Shown here: in pieces, positions 11,575-24,796 of the stretch | Layout of the letters: each line of letters opens with the position of its first letter | Position numbering within the stretch: the first letter of the stretch is position 1 | DNA from: Antedon mediterranea | Taxonomy: Eukaryota > Echinodermata > Crinoidea > Comatulida > Antedonidae | Direction of reading: 5' to 3' | Length of the DNA stretch: 60,000 nucleotides | NCBI RefSeq assembly: GCF_964355755.1 | Contig: NC_092674.1 | Coordinates: 627,001 to 687,000, forward strand | The notes under the pieces: generated by a model | The model's input: only the letters and a program-made list of their open reading frames with translations | What the model was told of the DNA's origin: nothing | The model's database searches: none | Program-made: the position numbers and the translations under genes

Positions 11575-11680
11575 AATGGTTTGCGTTGTATCACGAACAA
11601 ACGAAACGCAAGAAAGACGCGCAACGCACATGAGTTGATCGTCACAAGCGAAAACCGTGTCGTCATTGGCCAACATTCTT
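11575..11680. mobile_element. Decayed family B MITE fragment
   Basis: The segment GAAACGCAAGAAAGACGCGCAACGCACATGAGTTGATCGTCACAAGCGA is followed by GTCGTCATTGGCCAACATTC. It matches the body of the copy at 9945-10085, but both ends are unrecognisable. Confidence 0.45.
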
Positions 11681-11716
11681 GAAAAAAATAAATAACTTTT
11701 AATCCAAGAAAAAAAC

Positions 11717-12045
11717 GACGATATCGTTTTGGGTGTTTTACATTAATACAATACATAAATATTGTTAAATTAGATTAAAATTGTAATATTTTAGGAGCAA
11801 AAGTGTGTGAAGTCTACATAACCCAAATACGTAATCCGATAAAACGAAATTAGGAGAAGAATGTAACGATATTGTTATGGTGTTTTCCTTGCTATCAAAT
11901 TGAATTTACAATACATAAATATTGTTAAACTATATTTAAATTTGTATTTTAGAGAGCAAAAGTGTATTAGTCTACAAGACTCGAATACGTAATCCGAGAA
12001 AAATTAGGATAAGGATGTGACGATATCGTTATGGTGTTTTGCTTG
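11717..12045. repeat. Tandem repeat of about 150 bp, two copies plus partial third
   Basis: Units begin at ACGATAT(C/T)GTT (about 11718, 11866 and 12020) and contain TACATAAATATTGTTAAA, GAGCAAAAGTGT.T..GTCTAC and ATACGTAATCCGA. A single dispersed relative lies at 14071-14157. Confidence 0.8.
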
Positions 12046-12663
12046 ATATATCAGTAGCGTTCAAGATCAATTGAGAAGAAGGCCATGTTGCAATAGATCA
12101 GACAATTAACAAGCAGAATCCATTAAAATGATTCAATGTAATCACTTTGTTAAGTACTTGCTTAACGTGTTCACCCATACTTAAGTTATATAATATTGTA
12201 CTTACAAAGTGGTTTGATATTGTATTTGAATCGTTAGCATTGGCAACCTCTACATTATGCTCTGTAATCATTAAACTGATTACCAGTCATGCAACGAATT
12301 TAATGAGTGCGTTCGCAAATAGTACGATTTTTGTACACGCGCGTCGACTTTGTGGTCAGTGCATGATGCCTATCAACATGATGGTGGAATGAAAGACGAT
12401 ATTTACTCATGATAACACAAAATTATAACAATAGATGACATGATTATAATCACTACTTAATATAGGTGATATTTGTAGAAATCAGATCGTCTGATTAAGA
12501 ATGAGATACCGATCTTTTATCAATATGTGTCGCCGCAGTTTAAAATTGTATTTTTAAATTTCATGGAAAAAAAATCTGTGGCTTATTGCAAAACAGCAAA
12601 GAAAGAAAAAGTTATAAACATCTGTATAAGTAGAGAAAAACATAATAATGAAAACGTTACATA

Positions 12664-12702
12664 GAAGAAGAAGAAGAAGAAGAAGAAGAAGAAGAAGAAG
12701 AA
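12664..12702. repeat. (GAA)n microsatellite
   Basis: About 13 perfect GAA units. It creates a poly-Leu stretch in the opposite-strand frame, which is not a gene. Confidence 0.97.
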
Positions 12703-13255
12703 TATAAAGATAGCATACATTTATTACAAAACTATGCAAAAATAAAAGTGGGTGAAATCCACACAAAAGAGAAAAAAAAGACACTTTGAAACACAGCAAA
12801 ATTAACATCAGACCATAATATTTAAAGATTTATTGTTCCCCTGAAAACTAATTTTAATTTTTTTTGTTAATATACCATTTTAATGTTACATAATTAGTTA
12901 TCGGCTTTGACCAAAAATTGGATCGAAACAAAATGTATTTATCTGAAAAACTGTAATTTAAAGCACAAAATGGTAAAATTGGCTGCCAGCCAATGAATTC
13001 TTGGTTGAATTTAACCATTTAAAATGTTATTTTATAAGTGAAAACATATTTCGTTCTGTTTTTTCTTTTTTATGGAAGTGATTAACTTGATTAAAACTAC
13101 AAAATAACCTAATCAAAGTTTAATCTAATTAATCTTCATTTTCAATGTTTTTGGGGGACAATACATCTTTAACTAGTTTATATACATGATTATTATATTT
13201 TCTTGAAAACATTGGCAACTACTTTAGTATGCTCATCATAGACGTTAGTAAAAAC

Positions 13256-13315
13256 ATTATCGTACACTTGGGACTCAACCAATTCATTATCGTACACTTG
13301 GGACTCAACCAATTC
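13256..13315. repeat. Perfect 30-bp tandem duplication
   Basis: Two identical adjacent copies (13256-13285 and 13286-13315) begin ATTATCGTACACTTGGGACT. Perfect identity suggests a recent event. Confidence 0.95.
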
Positions 13316-14070
13316 ACTTGTACGTTGACGGATATCATTGTGCAGGTTAATCATATACTCTTTCTAAACTAATTTATCCTCTTTAAACGGTAATTATTAC
13401 CAAAGGTGCATCTTATGCATGATTTCAGGTAAATTTAAACATTTCAAAATTAACCTTACATAATCATGTCGCATACTGTAAGTTTTTAGTATTATTATGT
13501 TGATGGTTAAAAGATGCTGCTAATGCGTGTCCCGACGAAATATATAATTTTATCCAATTGTATTCTCTGTTCCATAAGTATAATATTTGTTGGGGGTGGG
13601 GGTGGGGGATGGTGGGCGTCGGTTTAAAATATGATTATAACGATTCATGTGTAAAAAGTAAACTATACTATATGCCTATTAATTCCTCATTACTTTTATA
13701 GTAATTTTAAAATGTTTTCTATTTAATATGATGTTAAAAGAAGAAAATAAATGTTTATTGAAAATTACAAAAATAAAAATAGTATATTATATACGGGACA
13801 CATTACACACATAAAATAGTGGTTCAAATACAATGGGTTAGTCGCTTTATATGCACTGCCTAATTTTGGGATTTCAATATGTATCTGTTTGACTATAAAT
13901 ACACACAATTAAGAGACATCAAAATATTATGCTAAACACCTTGTATCGGAGGAATTCATCCCTTCATGGTATAAACAAATGTGAGATTAATAATATATTT
14001 AATTAATTTTCGGACCACTTGAAATAGTATCTAATCGAATTATTTATTCCGCAAACATTTAGTTCTTTAT

Positions 14071-14157
14071 ATCAAATTAAATTTGCAATATATAAATATT
14101 ATTAAATTTATGATTTAAATTTGTACTTTTGAGAGCAAAAGCGTTAGTCTAAAAAAT
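14071..14157. repeat. Dispersed copy of the 150-bp repeat
   Basis: ATCAAATTAAATTTGCAATATATAAATATT...TTTAAATTTGTACTTTTGAGAGCAAAAGCGTTAGTCTA aligns over its length with the unit at about 11890-11990. Confidence 0.65.
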
Positions 14158-16260
14158 CGTATAAATTATCTGTCAAGAAGATCCATCTTTGAAATAACAA
14201 ATAGAATTTAAATTTACTAATCCGTTAAGTGAATCAGTCTTAAAACATTATCTTACGATATTATCTTAAAATTAGTTTATACCAAGTTCGTGCCAACAGA
14301 AACAAATGAAACATGTAGTTACCGCATAATTCGTCAGTCATAAAACTAAGACAACATTTAATGCACGCGCTCAAACGCTGGCAATAAACAAACGGCTGTT
14401 TTACGCGCGCGTCAACATTGTGTGTCTAATAAAATGAATTTATCTGGTAATATACAAATTGACTGATTCAACTACTGTAATCGCTGATTTCAACTTACGA
14501 AACAGAAATGAGGACAAATTACCTAATTGGTTAAAACTAAACCAATAATGACATTTAACATGAAAGAAAAAAAGTTGAGATTATGGTCAATGTGGAGGAA
14601 ATATCCTGAAATCTGACAAACATCAAATATTTCATCTAAAAAGAATAGACAACATACTAAACGCAAACATTGCTAAAAAAAAACAGTTTTTGAAAACTAC
14701 AACATTAATTACAATAACAACCATCATTTATGACCAGCAGTTACGTAAGAATATAGCCTAGTCAATCACTTATCGTTTGTACAAATCATTAAAACAAAAT
14801 GTAGGTAAGTCTAGGAGGTACGATATTTCTTATTTTTCTGAAAGGTACCCAGATAATAAATACAAAAGTGAATTTAAACTTCAAATCTGTGTTAACAATT
14901 ACCTAGAATATGTTTTGACACTTGATAAAAAATCGTTTCTTACGAAGAATTAATCGAATTCTAAAATACCGGTAAGAAAAGAGTCAAAGAAAACCCAAAA
15001 TAATAAAGAATATTTTAATAGTGGCTTTCAGTTTCCAAACTTCAATACAAGAACAAAACACATACCTAAATACTGACCACAATAGAATTAGGTTCAGTTA
15101 AAATCATGATAGACAATACAAAAAATTAACAAATTTAATTAGATTGGATGTATATTGGTAATTGGGAGAAGCTAAGTAAATTCATAACCTTTTTTTACCC
15201 TTTTTTTCTTACATTTTATTGTATATAGGCCTAAAAAAGTTCACAAAAATAAAACTTTCGACAACAATAAATATATACCGTACTCCTAAAAATGTTTGCC
15301 AAGTCTTAGAAATAAAACGATTTTGCTTAAGTTGGTAACATTAGGTCGTTCTTACCTGTATAGCTAATTCTAACGCTATTAGACGAGCTGATATTATTGT
15401 CACCGGTTTTTTTTAGAAGGAAGTGTGTTTCTTGCGAGGCTCTCTATCCCGTTGTATCGTCAGTATTTATCACTTTCTAGACGTGGCTTGTAAAGTAGTA
15501 ATTGCAACGTCGATCATCTAAGTGTATCGAATCGGTGACTTAATTCTTGAATACTTGACGACTATCATATGCCTTCTAACGTATAGTTTTCATTACTCCG
15601 ACTGGTCAATTGTATCTTAATTGTAACATGGGCGGAGGAAGTGCGCAATGAGAAACTGCGCATACTTCTCCACGATGAAGTACATGCATTGCTTTTGGGT
15701 AGAATTAAGATTCGCGCAGATGAAACGAAAGAATGGTGCCGGCCGTTTTAAGTATTTTGCTCTTAAATGTACTGATGAATAGGTTATAGTTATTCTGTCG
15801 GTTACGATATTTAATAGGCAGTGTACAGTATATATTTCCATTGATTCGCATATTAAATAAGAATGTCATATCTTACTTGACTAAGTCCGTCATACAGAGA
15901 TGACGTCGTCTTGCTCGGTTTTATCAAATTATAAACCTTCTTGTAGTTACATTATTCTTGTTTGTAATCGTACCGTTACGTATTATGTGTTTCTATAACG
16001 CTCAGATTAAAGCTTGGAGTCACTATATCTGTACAGTGAGGCGGTGTCGTGGCGTGATTGGGCATCTGTAGGCCCATAGTCATATTATGGATCTGCCAAT
16101 GGGTTCATTGTCATATCTATTATGGACTTCAAATACAAGCGAGCATAAATCATCAGAGTGTTATTAGTTTCTATAGTATACTGTATCCAACAACAAAAAT
16201 AAAAGCTTTCGTCATATTTCAAGAAGTGATTCTCGTGATGTAAAATACATTTAACTCTAA

Positions 16261-16455
16261 AGCTCTGTCTACACTTATGAAACTTGTTTGACGAAAAAGT
16301 GTGCCCAAATATGGTAGTGATATGACATCATCATGTCCATGGCCACATCACATTATTTTTGTCACATAAAGGTTTCCTTTTACCTGATTGTGTAATCCTG
16401 TATAAAGATGTTATTAAATAAATAAAAAATAAATAAAAATAGTCTAGATAAAGCT
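16261..16455. mobile_element. Family A MITE, copy 2, split by a LINE tail
   Basis: The left end is AGCTCTGTCTACACTTATGAAAC, and the internal CCCAAATATGGTAGTGATATGACATCATCATGTCC is intact. The right end, AGTCTAGATAAAGCT, resumes after an inserted CCTGTATAAAGATGTTATTAAATAAATA-type LINE tail (about 16374-16440). Flanking TAA is present on both sides (16258-16260 and 16456-16458), confirming the outer limits. Confidence 0.82.
16374..16440 (+). mobile_element. LINE 3' tail inserted in MITE
   Basis: The segment GTGTAATCCTGTATAAAGATGTTATT is followed by (AAATA/AAAT)n. This is the usual 3' terminus of CR1/RTE-like elements, and it lies wholly inside the MITE at 16261-16455. Confidence 0.6.
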
Positions 16456-16459
16456 TAAC

Positions 16460-19400
16460 ACATCCAGGGACAGGTCTACTGAAGAAGGAGCAAATCACTA
16501 AAAACGTCGTTTAGTTGTTTCAGTTGTTCTTCTGATTTTGTTTAGTTCTGAAAATAAAAATGTTCAATGGTTATAGTAAATTCTAAAGTGTTTCTTTAAA
16601 CTACTGATTTCTGAAAGGTGAGATTGTAAAGTTATTTTAACTTTGTATGTGATTATTATTTTACCCTTTTCAAAAACTAAAATTAATACAGCGCTATCGG
16701 TATAACAAAATGGTAATGACTACTCATTGTTAATCATATTACCACACTAACTAGAATAATAAAAATGAATCAATAGAATTTTCTTGTAAAATAATCGAGA
16801 AAACGTTTCCGCGCATTGTAAACAACCTTTGTGATCACGAACAATAGCTGGTGACAAAAGGATAAACTCAAAACGTTCGTTCAATTTAGATTTTTTTCAC
16901 CAAATATAGAAAAGTTAATAATACTGACCTACTTACCGGTCAAAACAAAATAAATATTCATTTCACCGTTTAAACAGTTAGCACAAATTATAAACTTTGT
17001 TAAGAAACAATCCTTTTCGATAAAATATCTATAATAATGACGTCATGGTACGCGTGCTTTACGCATACGATTAACGCGTGGGGTAATTAGAAAAAGATAA
17101 AGGGTTTGAAATAGTCAACAAGGGAGTGGATCTTAATCAAATGTTGGCAAGGCCATATCAATTGTGATACAATTTTACTTTAATTTATTTTGATACACAA
17201 ATGCACAAGAAAAGACCAATGTGAAGGTATACGACTAGACTAGCACCTTAAATAACATTGCGGATAGAGAAATGATTACAACAAAATCATGTATGTAAAC
17301 AGACGATAAAAAAATACAATGTTAGAAAAAATATGTATAAATTACTATATTTATATGAAAATGATGGAAATAAAAGTAGGATGAACCAACATAGGATAAA
17401 AAAAACAACATTGTGCAAAGGTAGTCTCATCGTGCTGCTTCGTCAGTTTCTCAAATAATATGAAAACGTGTCACAAAGAACAAAAGTTATCAGAATACTT
17501 AAATAAAACTATTTTATTGAAAATTGATTTATTTTGAATTTCAACAACTTTATGACAAACACCACTTAACTTGTATTTCATTGACGTCAATCCATTCAAT
17601 TTGTTATGAAACTTTACAATGTGACGCAACAGTATTCATCTAGCACAATTATCAGTGGTATCACAGTAACATTATGGCGCGCGCGCGTTCGAATGATCAT
17701 AACAATATTAAGACGCTGTATCTATAATTTTACTGACGACATCTTGATTGGAAAGCACTGACCGAAGTTTTTTGTTGTTGCTACAATAAACCGATATTTC
17801 GATTGTTTAATCAATAACACGTAATTCATAACGTATAAATGATCAATAAAGTTATCTTTCTTGCAACAAAAATATATGAAATGTGAAAATGTGAACAGTG
17901 AAAATTAAGAGTGAAATTGTAACTTCACTCTTCTCTGATAAGATTAACATTATACTGAACTGCACGAGGTAATAATAGACAATGCGCACAAAATATAATA
18001 TCTTGCTTACTCTATCTAAATGCATAAAATAAATTAATAAAATATTTATATTGAAAAAATACATATAAATGTAGGCCTTTTGGTTACAATATATCGACTT
18101 ATTGTCATCAGAAATAGCATGTGTCAAGCAATCAAATTCAGAAATCATAACACACATCATGTTGTTTTCGGAAAACATGGCAATGTTTAGAAAACATGAT
18201 TTACATGGAAATATAATATTAATAAAATTCAAGAAACGGACGTTGTTTCAAGAATTAATTTTGCTAATTATATAACACTACCAGGAAAGATAAACATTGG
18301 TGCTTAAAATCAATTAAAGACATTGGTGTTACTTGGGATTATTTGGAAGAGATGAGAAATACAGAATGAGACTAAGAATAACAGTTCTCTTCTTGGATAA
18401 TTTTGAACTTCTTTTTTTCAAAGATTAAAATGTGTAAGTAAGCAACATATGAGAGCCATAAAGCTACTTAAACTGTTTACACTTCGAAATGAAGAGGCTA
18501 AAGGACCATGTACAAACAGTAATGATAGTTAATATAAGTAAGATTAATATAAGATACTACAGGACTGATCGTTTTTTCTACTAAAACTTCTGGTTGATTC
18601 CCATGTATTCACATCAATATAATTATACAAAAATCACGATACGGGCAGAGGCTTTTTAATGAGAAGGAAATAATGGTATGCGTTGGTGTCTAAAGAGTAA
18701 GAACTAAAGTATCAATTAGTATTAGTTATTATTTTTACTAAGAAAGGCGAGGAATTTTTAACTAAATTGGCGCGTAACCGACTCAAGCAACCAAAAACAT
18801 CTGCTGAGTTTCCGCGTGTAGACGTCATCGCGTTCAACAATGTATTGTTGTCAAAGAGTCATGAATCTGAACATAAAGTGAGAATATCTTGACAGGCTTA
18901 CATAAAGTACTGATTCCAACTCAGGCAGGAAATCTTTTATATTTTCAAAAGTTGTTTGGTTATTGTAAGCGTTATAAGGGACAGATTATGCCAAGATTGA
19001 AGCGAGCAATTGTTATCTCTCAAACTTGAAGTTGAATCTAAAATATAATTGACATTTATAAATAAATCAACCACTATTAAAGAATGAACCTAACCACCTG
19101 GATACACTTCTGTTTATTCACTGAACTGTCGTCGGAATAAAACATTATTAATTATAAAAATAGTGTTGTTATATTTAATAGTTAAATAACACAGATTTTT
19201 CATATGTTATTAATTATTAACTGAATAGGCCTATCTCATTTAGAATGAGATAGCGGTTTAAAAAAAACCTAAAATACGTTAAAAAATATTTATTTCAATC
19301 AAAAATCCACAACAGACATATTTCCGAAACTCGAAGACAGCATTCCGCTAGGCGGTTGGTTCCACTATCTTCAAATGGCCGTTTCATAACTGCGCATGCG

Positions 19401-20855
19401 TCATAACTATCGTCTGAAATGTTTATTGCATGTAGAGTTGTTTATGCCACACTAATTATGTTACTGTAATTATACGTTACAAGCACATTATTTTAATGTA
19501 AAATCAGGGGTTTACCACTACATTTAACCCATTTTAGAGTCCAATAACTACATCCATAACCCCCGCACGAGTAATGAAAAATATACATATTAGGCCTAGA
19601 ATAATGTATTTCTACTCGGATCGGTAAGTAATTCAACTAGTTCTTTTCATTATAATTATAATTAAATTATTATACTAATGGTACAGTTATTAAAGTAACT
19701 GCTGTGATTGAATTTCGAACTGCTATCTTGAGCAAAATGATAAAGGATGAATACATAAAATTCGTCTCAAAGCGAACTTAAAACAGCCGTGGAATTTCAT
19801 AAATTAATAATAAATTGTTTGGAATTACTTTGCAAATTCTAATTCACTTCCCCCGTAAAAGAATTACTAATGAAAGAACAATAGACAGTACATCGTGACA
19901 TAGATTTCAAACTATAACAGATACATACATTCAAAACTAACGCAATAGCACGTACAGACTTTGACGAAACATCTAAATAGTTTTGATAAAAGACCACAGA
20001 TGATTAAAATTAGGAAATTAATGCTGACATGTGTTGATGACGTAGCTAAATAGTACACTTTCAAGACTGTAATCAAAGGTATTTAATCTCGTAAACCATT
20101 ATTTCAGAAGCTATTTATCACACTTATTATAACTCCATCTACTCTAAATATTTTAACAATTAAAGAGTTCAATTTAACACTGTTTACGATCAAGCCTATA
20201 ATATCAAAATGGACTTGTTGAAGACATATTCTCTCTGTCATGCAACGAATCGTAAAAGTAAAACAGTGAGTATCAAGCAATCAATCAGACTTGGAAGGTC
20301 ATTTATAGTACCATGTGCAATGCTAAAAATAAAATAAGTAATATTAATCTCATTATCAGGACTAAATTAATGTCGAAATATTAAAGTCTACGATAGCGTG
20401 TATCATTGCTATCAGAGGAATGAAGTTAATTTGTGGAAATGTCGGTGAATAAGAGAAACGATATAACAGTATTTTACCGACTTAACCAAATTCAGATAAT
20501 ATATATCTACATTTTGAGGTCATCAGTAGGCAAAAATAGACAAGCCTTAGAATTACTGATTTTATGAATACATAATTTGATTAGGCCTATATCCCACGTG
20601 TGCCAATTGAGAAACCTGAAATCAGCCGACAAACTAAACAAAAATATCAGCACACAAACCGGTGAGTTGAAATAATACAATATATCTAAGATGTTATTGA
20701 AACTGACACAATCGTATTCATAGTATGTTCTACTTGTTTTCTCTACCGTTTATTTTGACATATTTATTCGATTGATTTTTATAAGGTCAATTTGATTGAT
20801 CAATCGATCGGCAAATACCCTTGGTACATAACGTTGTGAAACTCCTGAAAGTGAA
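16460..20855. other. Gene-free AT-rich interval
   Basis: No coding exon or repeat family member was recognised, except a GC islet at 17660-17700 (GGCGCGCGCGCG). Several TGACGTCA palindromes occur (for example about 17039 and 17583), as does GCGCATGCG at about 19393. The 126-codon frame at 17852-18232 is Ile/Phe-rich and has no recognisable domain. Confidence 0.45.
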
Positions 20856-20862
20856 CCGAATG

Positions 20863-21300
20863 TTATTATTATTATTATATTATTATTACTTGTATAGCGC
20901 ACATTATACAACATTTAATTATAATCAGCGGCGCTTCACATCAATTAGTATCGTAATATATGTTTGAAATATAGTGCTTTTAAATGTTTTTTAAACTGAT
21001 TATAGTCGTCTAAGTGTTTAATGTGACTTGGTAATCTGTTCCAAATTTTGGGTCCTGCTACGGCAAACGAACGGTCAGCAACAAATGTCTTTCGTTTAGT
21101 TCGTGGGATTGTCAGGTTAACATTACTGGTGCTTGAACGAGTACTGCGAGAAACATTCCGCACAGTAAGAATATCTCTCAGGTAACTTGGAGCGGAACCT
21201 TTAAGCGAACGACATACAAGACACGCTATTTTGAATTGACATCTATTGTGTTGTTGTTGTATCATGATTGTTTTTGGAGCTTGTGTTTTACCTAGCATGG
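20863..21300 (-). pseudogene. 5'-truncated non-LTR retrotransposon, RT C-terminal remnant
   Basis: Minus-strand frame 20945-21298 encodes the conserved segment downstream of the reverse transcriptase domain of CR1/L2/Jockey-type LINEs: FKIACLVCRSLKGSAPSYL, then RTKRKTF..DRSFAVAGPKIWNRLPSHIK and FKKHLKALYFKHIL before the stop. A short 3' UTR with GTGCGCTATACAAG and a (TAA)n tail follows at 20863-20945. All catalytic RT motifs lie upstream and are missing, so this copy cannot move on its own. The final ORF segment is undamaged, so the copy is not very old. Confidence 0.88.
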
Positions 21301-21309
21301 TTACTTACA

Positions 21310-23370
21310 CAATAAAAGAACACCTTTTTTTTTAAATTTAATTCTTGATGGCCCGAATTATTGTTATATGTCTTGATTCATAAACTCAGACATTGTATTG
21401 CTTTATTTCATTTCATTATCAGTATACATGATGATATTTATGGAGAACTGTTTTGAAATTACTTACTAGGCTAATCGTTGAAAAGTGTAAATTGTTTTAA
21501 AAGGTAAATGATGGGGAAAATGGGAAACAACAAAAAGCTAATAGGGTGGTGATGTACATCATTTGATATCGTTTGTTAACCAGTAAACCATTTTAAAGCA
21601 TGAACACATCTGGACCTAAAACTGTTGAAAAATAAATTTAATTAAAATACTGATGAATCTGAAATGTTTTAATGTGAGTATATATAAAAAAGAACATATG
21701 AAACATAATCCACAAGTAGGCATAATCCTCTTCAACTCAACTTAATTTAAGTAAAAATGGTTTTTATGTCGACATTATAATGAACGAAAGAGTTGCAGCA
21801 ATGTTCTTAAATGTTACTAATAACGTTATATTATCAGAATAGCTGCATTTTGGTGTTAAGTGTCAAAAACGTCACTGTTTTACGCCATAAATTATTATAT
21901 TCTAAGAGGTGTAAATGTTCCAACAATTATTTGCACGACTATAAAATAATTTTATATCTGTCATCAGAGTATTAAAGAAAACTATACAACCTCTCAAAGT
22001 ACAATTATTACGTCATCAAAATGTGATCAGTATCGTTAACGTACGTAACTGCAAAAGGAGGATTTACGAGTGCTATTCCCAAGGCGACCGGGTGTGAACT
22101 GTTGTGATGATAAAAGGATGGTGTCACACGACTTAAATTATCAGAACAAACATATTTGAAGACGATAAATCTAAAAAGCTGAATAAAATTTCAAGCAATG
22201 TTTAAAAAAAACACAAAAGATAAACCTTACATAGCTGTACAAACAAAACAAAAACATATAATTCTTTTCTATTTCAACTAAGAATTACGGAAGCTAAAAA
22301 AAGCCGCTCGACTTTTTGACATAACAGATTTTTTAATTATTAATATAGCTTCCAAATGCCTCTGTTCCCTTGAATATAATTGCCTAAAGGCCCGGCGCGG
22401 GAAAAAAGGTACTATAAGTACATATGTTGACATTCTAATGTGTTATAATAATAATGTTAATCGGTAAAGTACAGAACAATTAATATCTTGCATTACCTTT
22501 ATAAAATCAATAAAAGGAATATATAATGAAAGACAATTAGTCTGGTGCCACAATGTGCGTCCACTTTATATTATGTATGGATGTAAGATAATGTATAGTT
22601 ATGCATATTCATTCATTGCATTACTTATGTTGTTTAACTGGTAGAAAATGATGAAGATGAAATAGTTTGATTGCATCTTCAATTACTCATTAATTATTGA
22701 ATAGGTGATACTTACGACAGGATTCAATGGGTGACCTTTTTCATTGGTTAATTCGGAGTGTCAAAGTTCAAACATGCACGTTATTTTTTTTCTTTATCAT
22801 TTGTTCGTTCATTCATAATTATTTTGGTTCGTTAACCATTCATCCATCTAATCTGACAAATCACTGATATCAGATCGATCAACTTCATCTATTCTCCTTC
22901 GTTCACATTGAAAATAATTTTTATCACACATTTTTTTTAATGTGATTTTTTTATCCATAAAATTACTCTCCTTAATTCAATCTCTATCCTTTACTTGTAC
23001 TTTGGTAATCGCTTTATAACTTTACAATTCTCTAACCATTACAGTAATTTTATATTTAAATGTATTTATTCAAATCAAATAATGTTGTTTACGCTGCTGA
23101 ATGGAAATTAAGTGTTATACAATACATCAGTTGTGGGCATCTTAATGCCCGCCGCATCCCTCCAGGGAAGCGTCATAATCGTGCATTAAACAGGTTCTTC
23201 AAAACCGACACAATTAAATTCCTTTGTCGTGTCTCGCAAGAAACATAAAATTACATCGTTTAGTACCATGCCCGGGCCATAGCATACTTTAGAATTACAT
23301 TTAGAACAAACAGACACTAGTTTGATACATTATTTTAGATTGTGTTAACCATTCTAATATTGAAATGTCT
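21310..23370. other. Gene-free interval
   Basis: Nothing was recognised. A small forward frame at 23060-23248 has a GC-richer middle (GCCCGCCGCATCCCTCCAGG), but no match is known to me. Confidence 0.4.
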
Positions 23371-23381
23371 ATCTCCGGCCC

Positions 23382-24305
23382 GCGATTTTTTTTTTCGTAC
23401 ATAAGTTGGGGACCCCTCATGAAACGTCACAAAATAAACATGAATAATTCATCAGTTAAATTTGTTGTTCCGTGTGCACCCAAGCGTATAGCAACAAGAA
23501 GTGATTACACAACTGCGATACCAGATACGATACTTTCTACACAGTAGGCCTAGTATTCTAAGTCAATTCACGCGATTGCCTTCGCGCACTCTTCTCACAC
23601 ACACCACTATGCAAAATGTGTCGAGTCGAGGCTAATCGACAGCTAGGCAAGACATTAAACTAAGTAGTAATTCATTGGACATAGCCCAAAGAAAGCTTAG
23701 ACCCACAAGAATATAGAATGTGTATAATTTGTTTACTGTATTTTTTTAATTCTGCTATTTTATTATCAAACATTATACATGTACTCAAAGGAACTTTAAA
23801 AATGCGCGTATATGAACACATGAGATGGGAAGATTAGACCCACGAGAATAAAACATTTATTTTTGTGTAATGTTTATTGTTTAATTTTGCTGACTTATTT
23901 TACTCGGATTGTTTCATACCTAACACACACACGTCACACACACCCACACAGCTACTACACTAGAATAGACATGGGTTTAGAGACTAATAATTAGGCCTAA
24001 TAGTATTAATAGATACTATAATGTTAACACGTAATTCTTTAGTAATAAATTATATTAAAAACACCATAAACTAAATGCTGATTATTTCGACAATCCACAC
24101 AAAACGCCGCTTTTCTTCTATGAAATCGCACGCCGCAACAACAGCGGAGATAGGCCTAGAATCGTACCGCACTTGTGTAATCACTTCTTGTTGCTATACG
24201 CTTGGGTGCACACGGAACAAGAAAATTGAACTGATGAATTATTCATATTTATTTTGTGACGTTTCATGAGGGGGTCCCCAACTTATGTACGAAAAAAAAA
24301 ATCGC
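23382..24305. mobile_element. Long-TIR (Mutator-like) non-autonomous element, 924 bp
   Basis: Arms of about 150 bp are inverted. The left arm starts GCGATTTTTTTTTTCGTACA and runs through GGGGACCCCTCATGAAACGT to TATAGCAACAAGAAGTGATT (about 23500). The right arm mirrors it to 24305. The exact 9-bp direct repeat CTCCGGCCC flanks the element (23373-23381 and 24306-24314). Long TIRs with 9-bp duplications are the hallmark of Mutator-like elements. The interior has no transposase and contains two related blocks around TTAGACCCAC(A/G)AGAATA. Confidence 0.85.
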
Positions 24306-24366
24306 CTCCGGCCCATGATGGTGGTATAATATTTGAACTAAGCAATTATTAATTGGTGTTTTCGCG

Positions 24367-24490
24367 CCCACACCTGCGTATTCAGTCATACGCCCGCGTA
24401 TCTCCGTCTCACGCCCGCGTATTCTTGTCGTACGCCTGCGTATTCCCGCCGTACGCCCGCGTATCATTGTCGTACGTCCACGTCGTATAC
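24367..24490. repeat. GC-rich tandem repeat, about 21-bp unit
   Basis: Five to six degenerate units of (G)TACGCC(C/T)GCGTAT(T/C)..(C/T)GTC lie directly beside the long-TIR element. On the minus strand they encode an IRGRxT-type repeat, with no sign of being a real gene. Confidence 0.8.
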
Positions 24491-24796
24491 CCGTAGTACG
24501 GACGGAAGCTCGTGTACCTCCATCGTACGCCCTGCCATGTACCCCATCGTATGCAACATTTTGGAAAATAGTAATTTCATTGCTGCTTCTAGAACTATGA
24601 GTTATCAAGCATGTCCTATGTGGTTATTCGCAAAATATTAATAACTATAAATGTTTTCCATCCTAAAGTGTTCAGGTGTTATCAGTTGATTAACCTATTG
24701 TTAACAATCGAACATAATCTGTGTGAATTTTCATTAATCTAAAATAAACTCTATGAACTTTTACAGTTCCTGCAGTTGTTGTCATAACCGACATTT

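Larger units (their letters stand above)
12810..16250. other. Gene-free interval
   Basis: No coding exon was recognised. There is a GC-rich islet at 14355-14420. A strong splice donor on the minus strand (TATACAG|GTAAGA, exon side ending at 15356) is discussed as a possible 5' untranslated exon of the neuropeptide gene. CRE-like TGACGTCG lies at about 15901. Confidence 0.4.

Noticed and set aside
12554-12808. Leu-rich 84-codon frame
   Set aside because: Its core is the (GAA)n microsatellite read on the other strand; the flanks are low-complexity.
24264-24608. 114-codon Arg/Thr-rich minus-strand frame
   Set aside because: Made of the GC-rich 21-bp repeat plus the end of a transposable element.
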